64,000 nt of DNA from contig NC_092677.1 in assembly GCF_964355755.1 (NCBI RefSeq), positions 13,910,601 through 13,974,600 on the forward strand, given 5' to 3'. Source of the stretch: Antedon mediterranea. Taxonomy: Eukaryota; Echinodermata; Crinoidea; Comatulida; Antedonidae. Of the stretch, positions 1 to 11,800 are shown in pieces (within the stretch, counting starts at the first letter, position 1; each line of letters starts with the position of its first letter). The notes beneath the pieces were generated by a model. It was given only the letters and a program-made list of their open reading frames with translations. It was not told the origin of the DNA and searched no databases. The translations under genes were made by a program, and so were the position numbers.

Positions 1-189
1 GCTGCCATCATACTATTGACGTTTGGTTAATTTGTATTCGTCTATTTTATTTGCCTCATGTATTATTCATGAATTAAGAGATCGCTCATATGCACAAATA
101 GTGTATACACTATTTAAAAAAAAAATTCGGATAGTTATTATAATCTAGTCATTTTCTGACTTTCATGATTGAATTATTGATCGATCAAT

Positions 190-450
190 CGAGGAAACTC
201 GTATATTTGCTCTTCTCTTCTACAGCTAGTTTCAATCCCTCCCACGTGTGAATTTACTATTGTTTCACACCAGTCCCACCCTTTCCACTTATATTCGAAG
301 TTTCTGGACTTTCTGCATTCTCACTCCTGAGGATGATCAAAGCATATTGATCGAAACGTCGAGAAACTCAACAGTTCTTTTCAGAACTAATATACGTGGT
401 GTACCGCAAACTTTATATCATTTGATTTCGCAAACCTTCAAACTGTATAT
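190..450 (+). mobile_element. Penelope-like element relic (candidate)
   Basis: Near 328-368 there is a CCTGAGGATG block, then GATCAA and TTGATC, which form a 6-bp stem around a 6-nt loop, then GAAACGTCGAG. The order CTGANGA, stem, GAAAC is that of the hammerhead-ribozyme motifs known in the pseudo-LTRs of Penelope-like elements. One unpaired T sits between the first core and the stem, so the ribozyme may be inactive. No reverse transcriptase is visible. The assignment rests on this motif only, and the borders are estimates. Confidence 0.4.
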
Positions 451-2260
451 ATAGTTTAATACTTCTACCATGGAGTTATAGTTCAATCAATCATCAATCA
501 AAGTAACATTTATTTTCTTCAAATTAAAACAGTATACAAAATGGTGTAAAAAAAGGTAATTAAATTGAAGAAGGCATGTTCAAAAAAGCAAAAAGCTTGT
601 GACAGACATGCCTAAACAAAGATGAAATTTAAACAACACAGAAAAAGAAAGAAATAACAAAATATAAATGTACATAACATGGGTTAAACTAAATAAGAAA
701 ATAATGTTGGTATAAATTATGAATTGTTCGTTATTATTATCTATTTTATACATCCATGACTTGTACAATGTTGCATATCGGAAGAAGTCGACATAAAATA
801 CCCGGAGGCACCCGGATTTTTTATTTCAAAAAGTGCGCGATGTTAGAGATATCGGTTTGAACCCCCGCGAAAGTAATTTGTACTGTTTTACTTTATTGTT
901 GTTTGTTTGCTTGTTTTACATACACCACCAGTAAACAAGATTTTCATTGGCGAGACATTTTGAATTTTTTCGATTCATATTCAATGATGAATACAGGTAA
1001 TAACCAGTGGCTATGCGCTCACTGGCTAAACCCAGAAGCCCCGGTGCTTACGTGGCCCCTTAGTAGTTCTGTGCCCAGCATTAAAATAAGTCGAAAAAGG
1101 CTAAAAACTCCCAAGGCCTCCAGCGTCGGAGGGCCACTTAAGGTTTCTAAACCAGGGGCCAGGTCTCGCCACTGATGATAATGTCGAGCTTAGATGAAGT
1201 TAGATGATAGTGAAGAGAGGCACAGGCCGATCCGTATGACTTCATTTACCATTTGTGAGCCCCTCCCCAACCCCTCAAACATCGTGGTCTTGTAAACTCG
1301 CTGTTCTCGCTTATATCATGTGTCCTGAAGACGAATAATAGTAATGAATTATCGTGCGGTTATTTGTATCCATCTATCTATAGTATCGATCTATAGTAAT
1401 CGGCTAGGTAATCGGTCGTTCGCCCCATTCACACTAAAGACATGATGATGTATAATAATTATAAATTGTAATCATTCATAAATCAGCTTTGTATTTCCTC
1501 GTGGGTTATGAAACTCAGATAATACCATTACGTAAAATACCTCTCACAATCATTGACACAGTTCGAAATGTTCCATCGCTACCCATGTTCCAAAAATGTC
1601 GTAAAGCTATTTATTGTCATTTTTATAACACTCAAAGCGTACCTGCACTATTAGTAGGTCTACCTGACCGTGTTTCTTCTCTGTGCGTTATTTTTAATTC
1701 TTATGGCTCGAAGGTGTGACCGAATTCTAGAACAGGCCTGCAGTAGTTTTACCCGGCTTGCTAAGTCAGTTCCCCCTCACTAATCATCAAAACTGTTATT
1801 AATTAGCTTAAAATGTGTCCTCTTTATGGTTTAAAAGAAACTGTGTTTTTATTTCAACTCAACGGATGTAGGTTTCGTGTTAGTAATGCCCTATGACCTA
1901 ATTCAATAGCAGTTTTTGACCGATTTTTCTGAGCGTTTATGATTTTAATGACGCTTTTAGTTGTCTTCAGATTTAAATAACCTGCTTTGTTTTTTGTATT
2001 AAGATAGACTCCTTTTTATTTTTGTCAATGCATTGTGTAGTTCTCTATCTTAATTCTAAGTAACTCTAGAAAAGAAAATAGATTAGAAAGTATAGGACAA
2101 CTTCTTTCGATAAAATAATATGTGCACAAATTAAATAATTAATATATCATCAATAAGAACAATACAACCGTATGTTGTTAATGACCATGACGTCATTTGG
2201 TTAGTGAACATATTCTCATCGAAGAAAGTGGTCATCCTAATATCTCTTTATTTCTGAGGA
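451..2260. other. Intergenic, no gene seen
   Basis: The reading frames here are short, lack domain signatures and are not flanked by convincing splice sites. A GC-richer block at about 990-1180 stands out from its AT-rich surroundings and may be an old repeat, but no terminal repeats were found. Confidence 0.5.
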
Positions 2261-2269
2261 TGAAAACAT

Positions 2270-2477
2270 TTATTTTGTTCAATTATTTCTCTTTTTGAAG
2301 AACCAGTACATTTCCGTGGTTGTTCTAACAACATATGCTAAACCGCATTTATTACTTTCTGTCATTTTCTGTCGTTTGTATAATGTATCTTTTAATCGGA
2401 TTTGCAGTGACAACCAACATTTCTTTGTTTTTTAGATTTTACGAAGACAAATAAAGTTTTTTGTATCTTGTATCTTG
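2270..2477 (+). mobile_element. CR1/L2-like retrotransposon 3' tail
   Basis: The stretch ends with an AATAAAG-like signal followed by a short direct repeat, TTGTATC twice, at about 2460-2476. CR1/L2-type non-LTR elements typically end in such short 3' repeats rather than poly(A). No coding remnant was recognised, so the left border is arbitrary. Confidence 0.4.
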
Positions 2478-4359
2478 ACAAAGAAACAAAACAATATTAA
2501 AAGCTCGTTTTCATTTTTCTTTAATTTTAATTTTTTTTTAAATTGATTTGATTTTAACAGTTACATTTTTGCTTTTAGGCCTATCGATATTCTACTGGTT
2601 TTGCATTTTTTGTAACCTTTATTTTTAAACGTTTTTAGGTTGTTATACATTCTACGATTCAAATTAGGCCTAAAATATTAATGATGATGTCTTTGTTTTT
2701 TCTCCTGATCTTTTGGTAATAACGACATTCTCCTTTGACCTGTCACATCGTTGTATCTGGTTAGCGTCAGTGGCCAGACCCTCTGGACAGCGGCGTGTTA
2801 ACGGCTCAGCACTCGTGTAAATTATGTAGACAAGCCTCGTTTTAATTACTCTGTAGTTTAATGGCTTCTAACAATCACACCCGTATTAAATTATGAAATA
2901 AATGCGAAGAATTCCTCCGTAAGTGATCTTGCGCTGTTTATTTTCTGATGGAAGATAACAATTGGAAATTTATAGAAGTGACATTGACTGTTCATGTAAC
3001 AATTTGTTTTTGCTGAAGTGGTTCACTGGTGAATTATAACAACTCAAGTAGTTACAAGAACAACTTCGTATAAACAAACAGGGAACAACTGTCCAAACTT
3101 ACCAAAATAGAATATTTGTAAAGATCGAAGTAGGCGACAAATTGAGACAAATGTACCTTGCCATCGCAAGGTAATCATTTACCTATAAATTTACAGATCC
3201 TCATTCTCGCCGGTCTAAATGTTTTTGTTTGACTAACCCAAATGTTTAATTTAATAGCCATCTGAATTTTAAAATATTGAATTGGATAGTTCGTCTTATT
3301 GAGAGTAGAAGGTATACAGTTATATTAGGTGCGTCTCGCTTATCCGTTCTCGATCGATTCCTCCCAAATTTCAATCAATGTTATTGCTGGAAAGATTGTT
3401 CCCATACTTTTCAATTTTGATTAAATATGTTAGTACACTCATTAAAAAGTTTTGGTGTGACGACACCTATGGTTGAGATTTCTCATTCTGGTCATAGATA
3501 AATTACACCTACTGTAAATCACACGCACACGTATTTCCACGTGCACGTTATGTTGTCGTAAGAAGTATTGTTTCTGAATAATTATATCTTCACGAGACAT
3601 GTACTGTTATCACTATTTCGATTACCAAGGTCTGTTACTCGTCCATAGGCCTATACTGTTTTCTATTTTCTTTGTTTCCCAATTGTCGAATTTCCATTTC
3701 TTCATTTAGTTTTGGATATGTTTTATTGAATTATATTATTAATTTGATTAGTATTATTTTTATTAGGCCTACTAGGCCTAAATAAACATTGTATTTGGGG
3801 AAAAAAACCAAAAAAAAAAACCAAAACAACAACAAAAAACACTTTTAAAAATCATGGTTCAGAGACAAACACTAAATACATATACATTTTTACTTAATAA
3901 TAATAATTAAATAATAAATTCGGGTATACATGTTTGAGGTCTACTTCATTGAACCTAACATAACTTGTAATGATGTTATGATGTTGACCGCAGTGTTAGT
4001 TTACTTGCAATAACAACTCGGACTATAGAAGGTCGTGTTGAGTCGCGGGCTAATAGACGGCAAATTGACTATTTTAACTGGCCTAAACACACTCCCTGAA
4101 TGCTAAGGGACGTAATGAGGCCACGTGATCAACACTCTGGTCATTTCTATGGTCATTTGTAATAATAAACTGACGCAAAAGGCTATTTCAACGGCAAACA
4201 GCCTCGGGTACGGAGACTTCTAGCATCGGAAAGATTTTAATATTTTTGTATCGTATACGTATAGAGAATTTATTATAACGAATGAAGTTTAGTTATAATT
4301 ATCTGAAAAAACGCATAAAAACGAGAGAAATAATATAATCAATGGAAACCGATTGATTA

Positions 4360-5180
4360 ATTATTGATGAATATTGTATTAGATTGGAATTTATTATTCT
4401 GCAATCTGAAAATATTAAATTTCCCAGATTGAAGAAGTCAATCCAATTATCGAACTCAAATTGATTTCTCAACTATTCAATAATTGTTTATAGAACAATA
4501 GATAATTTATTAATTTATATACGTTGATTCCTTCATTCGTTCATTCAATTAGTTTAATACGACTTGATTTTTTATCTACTCGCTAACTGATCGATTCAAT
4601 AATTGCTTATTAAACAATCGATAATCGATTGATGTCTTTTGCATTCGTTTATTTACTCAATCGATGTATTGGGTGATTTTCTGGTTAATTGATTTATAGG
4701 TCTCATCGATTATTGATAGATTCATTAATTGCTTATGGAACAATTGATAATCGATTTATTTATACGCTCATTCCTGCCGTAGTTTATTAGGCTTACGACT
4801 AATTTTATTAATGTAGGTCTCCTTGCTGATTAATCGATTCGTTTATTGATTATAGAACAATCGGTAATCGATTGCTGTAATGCATTACATTTCTGCATTC
4901 GTTCATTCAATTAGTTCTTATCGATTATTGTTAATTGTGAACAATCGGTAATCGATTATTGATTGAGGTAATACATTCATCTTGGCATTCGTTCATTCAA
5001 GTAGTTCAATCGATTTGTTTTATTGGTTGATTGGTTTATTGATTATCTAAATGATTGATTGAATTGATTTATTGTGTTGATTTTATCGATTAGTTTATTA
5101 ATTCGATTGATTCATTGTTTATTTTTATTGTCATAATTGATTATTTAATTGATTATTGATTGATTGGAGTGATTGTATTT
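4360..5180. repeat. Degenerate ~120-bp tandem repeat rich in ATCGATT
   Basis: A block containing ACAATNGRTAATCGATT recurs at about 4494, 4613, 4739, 4857 and 4939. At most positions it is followed by a GCATTCGTTCATTCAATTAG-like block. The spacings are 119, 126, 118 and 82 bp, so this is a diverged minisatellite of roughly 120-bp units, the last shortened. The whole stretch is dominated by ATTGATT and TCGATT words. No function is evident. Confidence 0.65.
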
Positions 5181-6880
5181 TATTGATCCTTTCGATTTTG
5201 GAATCATGGGACACCGATTATTAGTCAATAAAATCAATACATGCATACCTTTGTATAAACGGTCTGTATAAAGGTATTGAATTGTGTTAGTTAATCGCGT
5301 GTAATTTAATGTATTTATTGTTTCTTGTTAATCTTAATAGGTCGCAAAACAAACGCATTAAATAGAAATTGCGTTAATACAGACAAATGATAAGACATGT
5401 AAATTTATATCTGGTATTAATAACCTACCATAAGCTATTAATATAAAATTAATACAGTGTACACACGTCTATCAACAACTATTAGGCCTTGATGGCTTCC
5501 GTTTTTTTGTAACAATACATATCAATTGATAGCGGGTGAAGGCGTTGTATCCGCCCTTATGAGGAAGTACATGGCCTGTAGTCGATAATAGCACGGCCTA
5601 GAGACGCCAATCGTAATCCTAAGGTACCCTTGCACCTAGATATTAATAGGTTGTTAACCTCACGGATTCCCTAACCCATTTTCAATCATTAGGCCTATAT
5701 TAGCCTGTAAAAATGTTTTTAATATTTATTGCTTATGCCTAAACACTCATACCATGTTTTTTTTTTAATTGTTGTGTTCTCCCTGTTTTTATATCCTAAA
5801 GTCTAAAAGATGGAAAAAGGAAAAACAATCTCTGAAAAAGAGAATCCCCTGCACACAATTGTGCATAGGCTATGCTATTGGGAGAATTTATGGGGGACTC
5901 GCTTTTCCGATGCCAAAAACAACGACATTTTTTATACAAAAATTTGTTTTAGTGTGTTCGACATTTCGATATTTTGCTTTTTGGACGTAAGTCTAAAATG
6001 TCAATAGTTTAATTGCGGTAAATGTTCTAAATATAGGAACCTAAACATTCGGTATCTTTAATTACGATAACGAAAATATGAGAATCCCCGCCTCCATCTC
6101 TCAATTCTCCGCCCCCCCCCCCAACAATCCATACATAATAATGTTCAATATAACAATATGTTCCACATTTAAAATTAAATTTTGCAGGGCAGTGGATTGA
6201 TTTTATTAGGCCAGTGGCCTGGTTCCCTGGGCTTGATTTAACGCCTTAGCCCGACATCTTTAAGCTTTACAATAAGCAGAACGGTTGTTAAAATTTAATT
6301 CTCGGTATAATTCGAGCTGATCATCTCCAAATGACCTGCAAGAGTTGAATATCTTTTGTATGATTCACCAGCAGCTTCTATTATTGAATATGATAACTAT
6401 ACAACAAGTAGATTCCGTTTTAGAAGACTATTGTAATTGCCCTTCATTAGCTCCTAATGGACAAAATAAAACTTGTTGAGTGAGAGAATTTTCCTGTAAA
6501 AATTGTAAATTTGTTTTATAACGTCATCAAAATGCAGGAAATTAAGGTCATTGACACCTGCACTGATTTTGATATTTCGAAAAAAACAATTTGACCTACT
6601 TTTGGTCAATACTTTATAAGTACAATGAAATCGACAAAGAAAATAATTTTATTAAAAATAGACCGACTTCGTGTAAGACCAACACTCATTAAAACTTATT
6701 GTTAGCAATGTCCTAGTAGGCCTAGATATCAAGGCAGAATACCCCATTCATGCTGCTCCTATTCCCGAATTATATTTAAAAAAAATTCCAAATGAACTCT
6801 TGCATGTCTGATAAAGGGTATCCCGGATAGTGCAAGTGTACATTGTACGTTGCCATATAGTATTTTTATTTTATCTACAG
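5181..6880. other. Intergenic, no gene seen
   Basis: AT-rich sequence with a poly-C run at about 6112-6122 and scattered AGGCCT motifs. Two overlapping short frames near 5.8 kb have no recognisable protein content. Confidence 0.5.
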
Positions 6881-6884
6881 CTCA

Positions 6885-7190
6885 CTATGTCGGTTGGTCT
6901 GTTGGTCGGTCGGTTGGTCAGTCGGTAAACACTAACTTGAGCACGCGACTGCAGCCATGTACGGCCTTGTTGTTAAGTATTAGAGAACATTGGTGGGACG
7001 GAACCCAGGTGTACAAATGGGTACCTGCATCTCTATGGTACCTGGTATTAAGGTAAAGACAAAACTTTGCGCTGATTACTAGCTGCATGATGGGCGTATG
7101 TTTCCATATTAACATGCCTGGGGTAATAATGTCCGTGCTGCGAGCTTTCACAACATTGGGCGCTTTATAAATCAATAGTACCGTATTACT
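6885..7190 (+). mobile_element. tRNA-headed SINE-like repeat
   Basis: A GGTC/GGTT tetranucleotide run at about 6893-6928 leads into a box A-like GGTCAGTCGGTAAA. A body follows with AAATGGGTACCTG, and the end is GCGCTTTATAAATCAATAG followed by AT-rich short repeats. This layout, and the GCGCT-TATAA-type end, resembles tRNA-derived SINEs common in marine invertebrates. A short frame over this region is part of the repeat, not a gene. Confidence 0.45.
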
Positions 7191-8600
7191 ATCATTACCG
7201 TATTATTAACATGTAGCAATTCCGTATCAAATAAAAATAAAAATGTTTATGTAATTTCAATGGTATTGTCAAGCTCATAATATTAATGTATTTAATCGTT
7301 AATTATAATTACCGAAGTTTTTTCCTGATCACCAGGGACAGCAAAATTTAAAAAAGATTAACAGATTAGAGTGTGGATTATCCAATTAAAACATACTAAC
7401 AATAATTGAGATGTCATTGCATTGTCATAGACCTGTCACATGCCTGAAACAACAATGTAAATGTAGGCTATTCACATAAAGCAATGTCTACCGCCCCCCC
7501 CCCCCACCTCATAATACGTCACTGTGTTCCGATTCTAAATTACAGGCCATTATGGTCATATTTACCACTGATAACGAATTGAGAAATCTTAATTTTTTGA
7601 TATTCTAATTTTGGATTTTTGTTCTTCACATTCTGGTATAAATAATTCTTTTTCTGGGTTTTCATTATAATCTGCACTGCATACAATGTGTATACCATAC
7701 GGCATAAAATGGAAATATTTTACTGAAGTGGCTTACTAAGTCTTGTCGATTTAAAATGATAAATCTTTAGGATATTCTTTTGCTTTTGTCTAGGCATAAT
7801 GTGTGAAATTTTCTGGGTGAAAGTTTGCTTTAGGGGTTTTGGATAGCTGTCATAGTAAAATAAGTGTTGAATTGAATATTACTTGACGTATTCATTTATC
7901 TGTTTGTATACCGGCTTATCTTCCCGAAGAATTATTCTGGATGAGTGCTAAATGGGCAGTTATCTTCGTGTCTCCAAAAAGCTTTCCTTGAAAATAATGA
8001 GCTGATGTTAAAAGCCTTTATTACGCCTGTACTATCTCTCATCCAGCTTAGTAAATGTGATGGTTAAAATTGCTTTTTGGCTCGTTGGCTCCTGTGCCAT
8101 TTCAGGTCGTCTAGACTTAACAGGCCTAGCGTGGTCATTTGACGGAGACGGCCGCTACACCGGCAAGGTGTTGACGTGGTTCTAGGTGTATATTATAAAT
8201 CACCGACTTAGACCCGCTCTTATTGGTCGCTTGTGAGCATGTGTGGCCCGCGGCTTCAACTCTCGTAGAGCAATTAGCTAGTCCACACATCCTCAAATTA
8301 TAGGCTTGTATACTTTACAAGTTGACATGTTATCGCCATTCATCGTTAAGTCCTTCGTGACGACCCATACCACTCGTTAATAGATTTCGTAGCCACGCCT
8401 TCCGTTATCATCCAATATTTGTAATTTTTAATACAACCAGGTTAAATGATACGTTAAAGTTTGAAGATAGGAAAAAATGTTATCGTGCGTAAATGCGTTT
8501 GCTGATCGACTTTGAAACTTGATGGTGTGAATCACGTGTCAGGTATTGATTATAGAACAACTTTAAGAAAGAAGCGACTGTATTTTAATGACATAGGAGC
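7191..8600. other. Intergenic region upstream of Tbx20
   Basis: A poly-C run lies at about 7494-7506. No coding exon or clear core promoter was recognised. Tbx20 5' UTR and promoter sequence probably lie near the right end, but no TATA box or initiator could be assigned. Confidence 0.4.
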
Positions 8601-8702
8601 TTGGTGACAGGGACAGTGCTAGCCAGTGTCTTTTCAACGGATCGATTCATCTCTTCACTTTTTGCAGACTTTTGTTTCATTTATACGGCGCTGGAAGACG
8701 AT

Positions 8703-8844
8703 ATGGAGGAGAACACAAAGGCGAAGCCGCGTTCCTCCTCGTTGAAGTCGAGTAACTTTACAATAGACGCGTTGATGGGAAATGAACAACCTGCAAGCAA
8801 GGTAGACAAAAAAGAAAATCGCAACTTCCTTCTTCAACCGTTAG
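8703..8844 (+). CDS. Tbx20: Tbx20 exon 1 with eh1-like motif
   Basis: Encodes residues 1-47, ends in phase 1, and carries the eh1-like FTIDALM after a Ser/Lys-rich stretch. The donor is TTAG|GTAAGA. It is separated from exon 2 by a 6.5-kb intron, the longest in the window. Confidence 0.85.
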
Positions 8845-11800
8845 GTAAGATAATATTTTTTTTGAAATAAATAATTAAATTTTCACACTAAATAAAATTG
8901 CAATTATGTGCCTTATTAACTAAATACAATTTTTAACAATAGGCAATACATCTATTGCGTATCACCTTAATATATTTTAGGCATATAGACGTCCCTAATC
9001 CTATATTACGGTACCGATTGAATGAAATGCTCAATCCTGGCTGGTCGTTAATAAACAAAACATTGAAGCTATATAAGGCAAAATTAGTTACATAATTTAT
9101 ATTTAATATTGCATTAACTATTTTAGTATAAATAGTAGGCATATTTTGCCTTCTACATCCTTCATTGATGTTTTATTTTGTCTAAATTTCAATCAATGTT
9201 TAAAACGTAGATAGCCTGATAGCCATATAATGGTATGTACATTTGCCGTAAAGTAATAGGCCTAAAAGTGGTCCTTTCAAAATAAAAAACATATCGTTAA
9301 ATACATTAAAATTAGGATGTACTATAAATAATAGGTCTAATGTAGACCTATAGCGTATGGTACGTATTGTATTATATTACACAATTAATATCTAATCTCT
9401 CTAGTCTCTAGTTTGAGACAAATTAAAACAAATTGATTGGATTGACAAAGAAACAATACAAAAAAGCGAAAACAGGAAAAAAACTACAACTTACTTTGAC
9501 TTAAAACAAAAAGTGTAATGCCTTATATAGTATTTATTTGGTCTAACCTTTACGTTTATATGTTGATATTGGCATCCCACCTTGCACTGCTCCATGGAAC
9601 TAAAATGAAATAAACTTCCAACAGATTGAATTGAATTATTACATTCAAAATAACAAAGTATACGGTAGTGTAACAAGGTAAAACAAAACATTTGTATTTC
9701 AAATTAAGAATAAATTATGTTTTACCTGCCTGTCCGCTCCATAATAGTATACATGATTTATTGAGTTACATTAATGTTTATATTACATACATACTACGGG
9801 GGAAATTATATAAATAAATACAATGTTAAGAATAACAATACACAAAGTATTGCGTATCACCTAGTCACTGTTTTACCTGTCCGCCGAGTTCAGTATTTGG
9901 TATTTTTCAACTTCGCCAAAACATTAGAGGCAATGTGTTTTGTTCTTTTTAAACATAGACTTTATTATAAAAAATAGAAATCGGATTTCTTCAGCCTTAA
10001 AATCTGCTTCATTTTGTACAGGTATATATTTCAAACAGGAAAAAAGGAACATTAATCATCTTATGTAAATATACATTTGTTTTAACATTGTGTAAAATTA
10101 GAGGAAATATTTAGTTATCACAAATGTACATAACAATGAATTTAAGTAACCACACAAGCCAGGACAAATAAATATAGAATTTTTCATCACGATTTTGATG
10201 ATTTTTTACTGCACACAAATGTTCTTATTTGGTTTTTTATTCTTAAATGTGTCTTATTATAAATTTATGTTTTATTTTTCTGAACTTTAAAATTATTATA
10301 AAGAAGCGACAACCTTATTTTTATTTGAAACTGTTGTTATTAATTTTATAATTCAAAATTTCGTTGTTTTCTGAACAGGCAGTACCAGTTGAAAAATATT
10401 TTAATTTAGTATGTTCGCAAAAACATTTAAGATATCAATCCTCGAATTTAAACAAACATTTTGTTTGTGTTCATCGAGATTTCAGTAGGATAACAAATGT
10501 CCACCGTTGACCGATCACCCAATTTACTTTTTTTTGGTCTCTTATTTACTTTAATTTCTTTATAAACAAATAATAAAAGTAAAACATACCCATAATTACA
10601 TTACAAAATTCAATTTTTTTCCAAGAAAATTTAAAGGACATGCTTATGGCTACCACAAAAAGAAGTGTCTTAAATTATTTTATGTATTTAAATTATAGTT
10701 TCTCATCCCGGCTAGGCATCAGAGCATGTAAAGTACTTTTATGGCTACTTATTATTTTTTACAAATGCAATTTCGCCAATTGTTTTTTTTTCTTAGATAA
10801 ATTCATTATTTTTTTAAATCATAATTTAATAACCCCTTTAAAGCGTCAATTTTTTTTTTGGTTCTAAAAACAATTGCGAGTATTGTAACGTTGACGCTAA
10901 CGAGCCATATACAGATCACATAAAATGTCTATATTGGAATTTGATGTACACATCACCTTTCAAAATGTCTCAATATCCCATCAACGCATATATATTTTCA
11001 CAGGTTTTAAAATGAATGATTATTGCTAGTAAGGTTGTTTGTACCCAGTAGTTTATTTGATAAGTTGACACAATTTAAACTTCTTTTTACCCTTCTATTT
11101 GTTATTAGCTGTCTACGTTTAATAGAATTATGAGCAATCCGTGGCCTACTGTCGGCAAAGTTCTTAATAATAATTTTTTTACTGTGTACAGTATTGTACG
11201 AAGGTGATCGGCGCATTACTTGATCCCCCGCCGAACCGGCAAATAAGTATGTCACACCTGTGCGTTTGCTGGGTACGGTTTCCGTAAAGTTGGATTAGGA
11301 GAAAGGGGTGGGGTGGGGTGGGGCTTGGGGTTGTTTAGCATTATGTGATGTATTGTTACCAATAAAAAAATCTTCCTTCTATTCTACATTAGAACGAGAA
11401 ATGTTACGCACTTGTTTTTGTTTTGGTAAATAATAACTTATTTCAGGAAAAATTTTAAACAAAATGTTTTTTTATGTTGCAGTTTTAGTGATTACAGAAT
11501 AATTTTGTGAAATAAGTTTATTGGTTTTTTTTTTCTAACTACTCAGGCCTGGCCTGCTAAACTCAGTTTAAAAGTTGGCCTAAGCCTTAGCCAGAAAAAA
11601 AAGTGTTAAACCATTAGTCTTCAATTAACACATTATAAGCTGCATTCATTGTCAATTTCCTTTATATTTGTAACAACATGACCATCACTTGTTTGAATAA
11701 CGTATACCCTAAAGGAAATGTTTAAATAACTTATCGTAAACACCCGTGGAACTAAAATAACACCGTACTTTACTACTGTCATATTCATGAGCATATTAAA

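Noticed and set aside
248-454. 68-codon open frame at the left edge
   Set aside because: It overlaps the Penelope-like motif and has no domain or splice context.
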